In this document: positions 63,691-64,000 of the stretch, piece by piece | Layout: each line of letters opens with the position of its first letter | Numbering within the stretch: position 1 is the stretch's first letter | Origin: Xiphophorus maculatus | Taxonomy: Eukaryota; Chordata; Actinopteri; Cyprinodontiformes; Poeciliidae | DNA length: 64,000 nucleotides | Direction: 5' to 3' | Assembly (NCBI RefSeq): GCF_002775205.1 | Contig: NC_036447.1 | Coordinates: 22,798,501 to 22,862,500, forward strand | The notes under the pieces: model-generated | Database searches by the model: none | Told to the model about the DNA's origin: nothing | What the model saw: the letters and a program-made list of their open reading frames with translations, nothing else | Position numbers and translations under genes: made by a program

Positions 63691-64000
63691 AGACTCAAAA
63701 AGAACAACACTCTCAGAGCAGTAACTAAACCAAAACTGTACAAAAAATATATACATTTTGCATCCAAGATGAAAACGAAAAATCTTTGTCTGTAAAGATG
63801 GTCTAACCAAAACTCTTACAAAGTGGCATTTTAGCTTCGCCTGGCTCAAAGTCTGTATCAAAAAATATATTTTTAAGCACCGTTTGCTGTCCTGTTTTTA
63901 ATCGGTTGCTTCCAAAACTAATCAACAAATCAGCTCAACACTGCAAGTCAAACAGAAAGGGCAAAACCTTTCGTCATGTTGATGTTAGGAGTATCAACAC

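Overview
The window looks like nuclear DNA of a teleost fish, probably a percomorph. Genes are split into short exons with GT-AG introns and encode vertebrate families. The spaces between them are AT-rich and full of fish-type DNA-transposon debris, foldback MITEs and microsatellites. No bacterial, plasmid or phage feature was seen, and no tRNA, rRNA or CRISPR array.

Five protein-coding genes could be reconstructed exon by exon with matching splice phases. From left to right they are: (1) a p24-family cargo receptor, tmed1, minus strand, five exons, 1293-9085; (2) a TNF-superfamily ligand, tnfsf14 (LIGHT), plus strand, six coding exons, 14525-16723; (3) a second, more divergent TNF ligand most like CD70/TNFSF9, minus strand, three exons, 24204-26050, tail-to-tail with tnfsf14; (4) a catalytically intact lipid phosphate phosphatase (PLPP2/PLPP3-like), plus strand, six exons, 39222-47407; (5) the 3' half of the adhesion GPCR latrophilin-1, adgrl1, minus strand, eleven exons, 53368-63540, whose upstream ectodomain exons lie beyond the right edge. 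From general knowledge, the human relatives TMED1, TNFSF14/CD70/TNFSF9, PLPP2 and ADGRL1 all lie on 19p13, so the block looks like a conserved 19p-type synteny segment.

The spaces hold mobile-element material. A nearly complete DD34E Tc1 element with about 195-200 bp terminal inverted repeats sits in tmed1 intron 1; its transposase is broken by one stop and one frameshift. Two foldback MITE families occur twice each. A 690 bp Tc1-like MITE lies in the phosphatase gene. At least seven decayed copies of one Tc1-type repeat, a Sleeping-Beauty-like remnant, LINE/SINE-like repeats and hAT-like fragments are scattered about. The stretches 9.3-14.4, 17-23.5, 26.5-38.9 and 48.5-52.2 kb show no recognisable gene.

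The genes do not form one pathway: there are two immune co-stimulatory ligands, an ER-Golgi trafficking receptor, a lipid phosphatase and a synaptic adhesion receptor. The most unusual protein feature is the adgrl1 cytoplasmic tail. Its last exon encodes about 657 residues, far more than I recall for the mammalian one. It carries a tandem array of about 20-24-residue Trp/Arg/Glu-rich units and a second Ser-Pro-Pro/Tyr-rich array, between conserved latrophilin tail motifs. The most unusual DNA feature is a run of four consecutive inverted repeats in an adgrl1 intron (60183-60345). All calls come from reading the sequence; no database search was possible.
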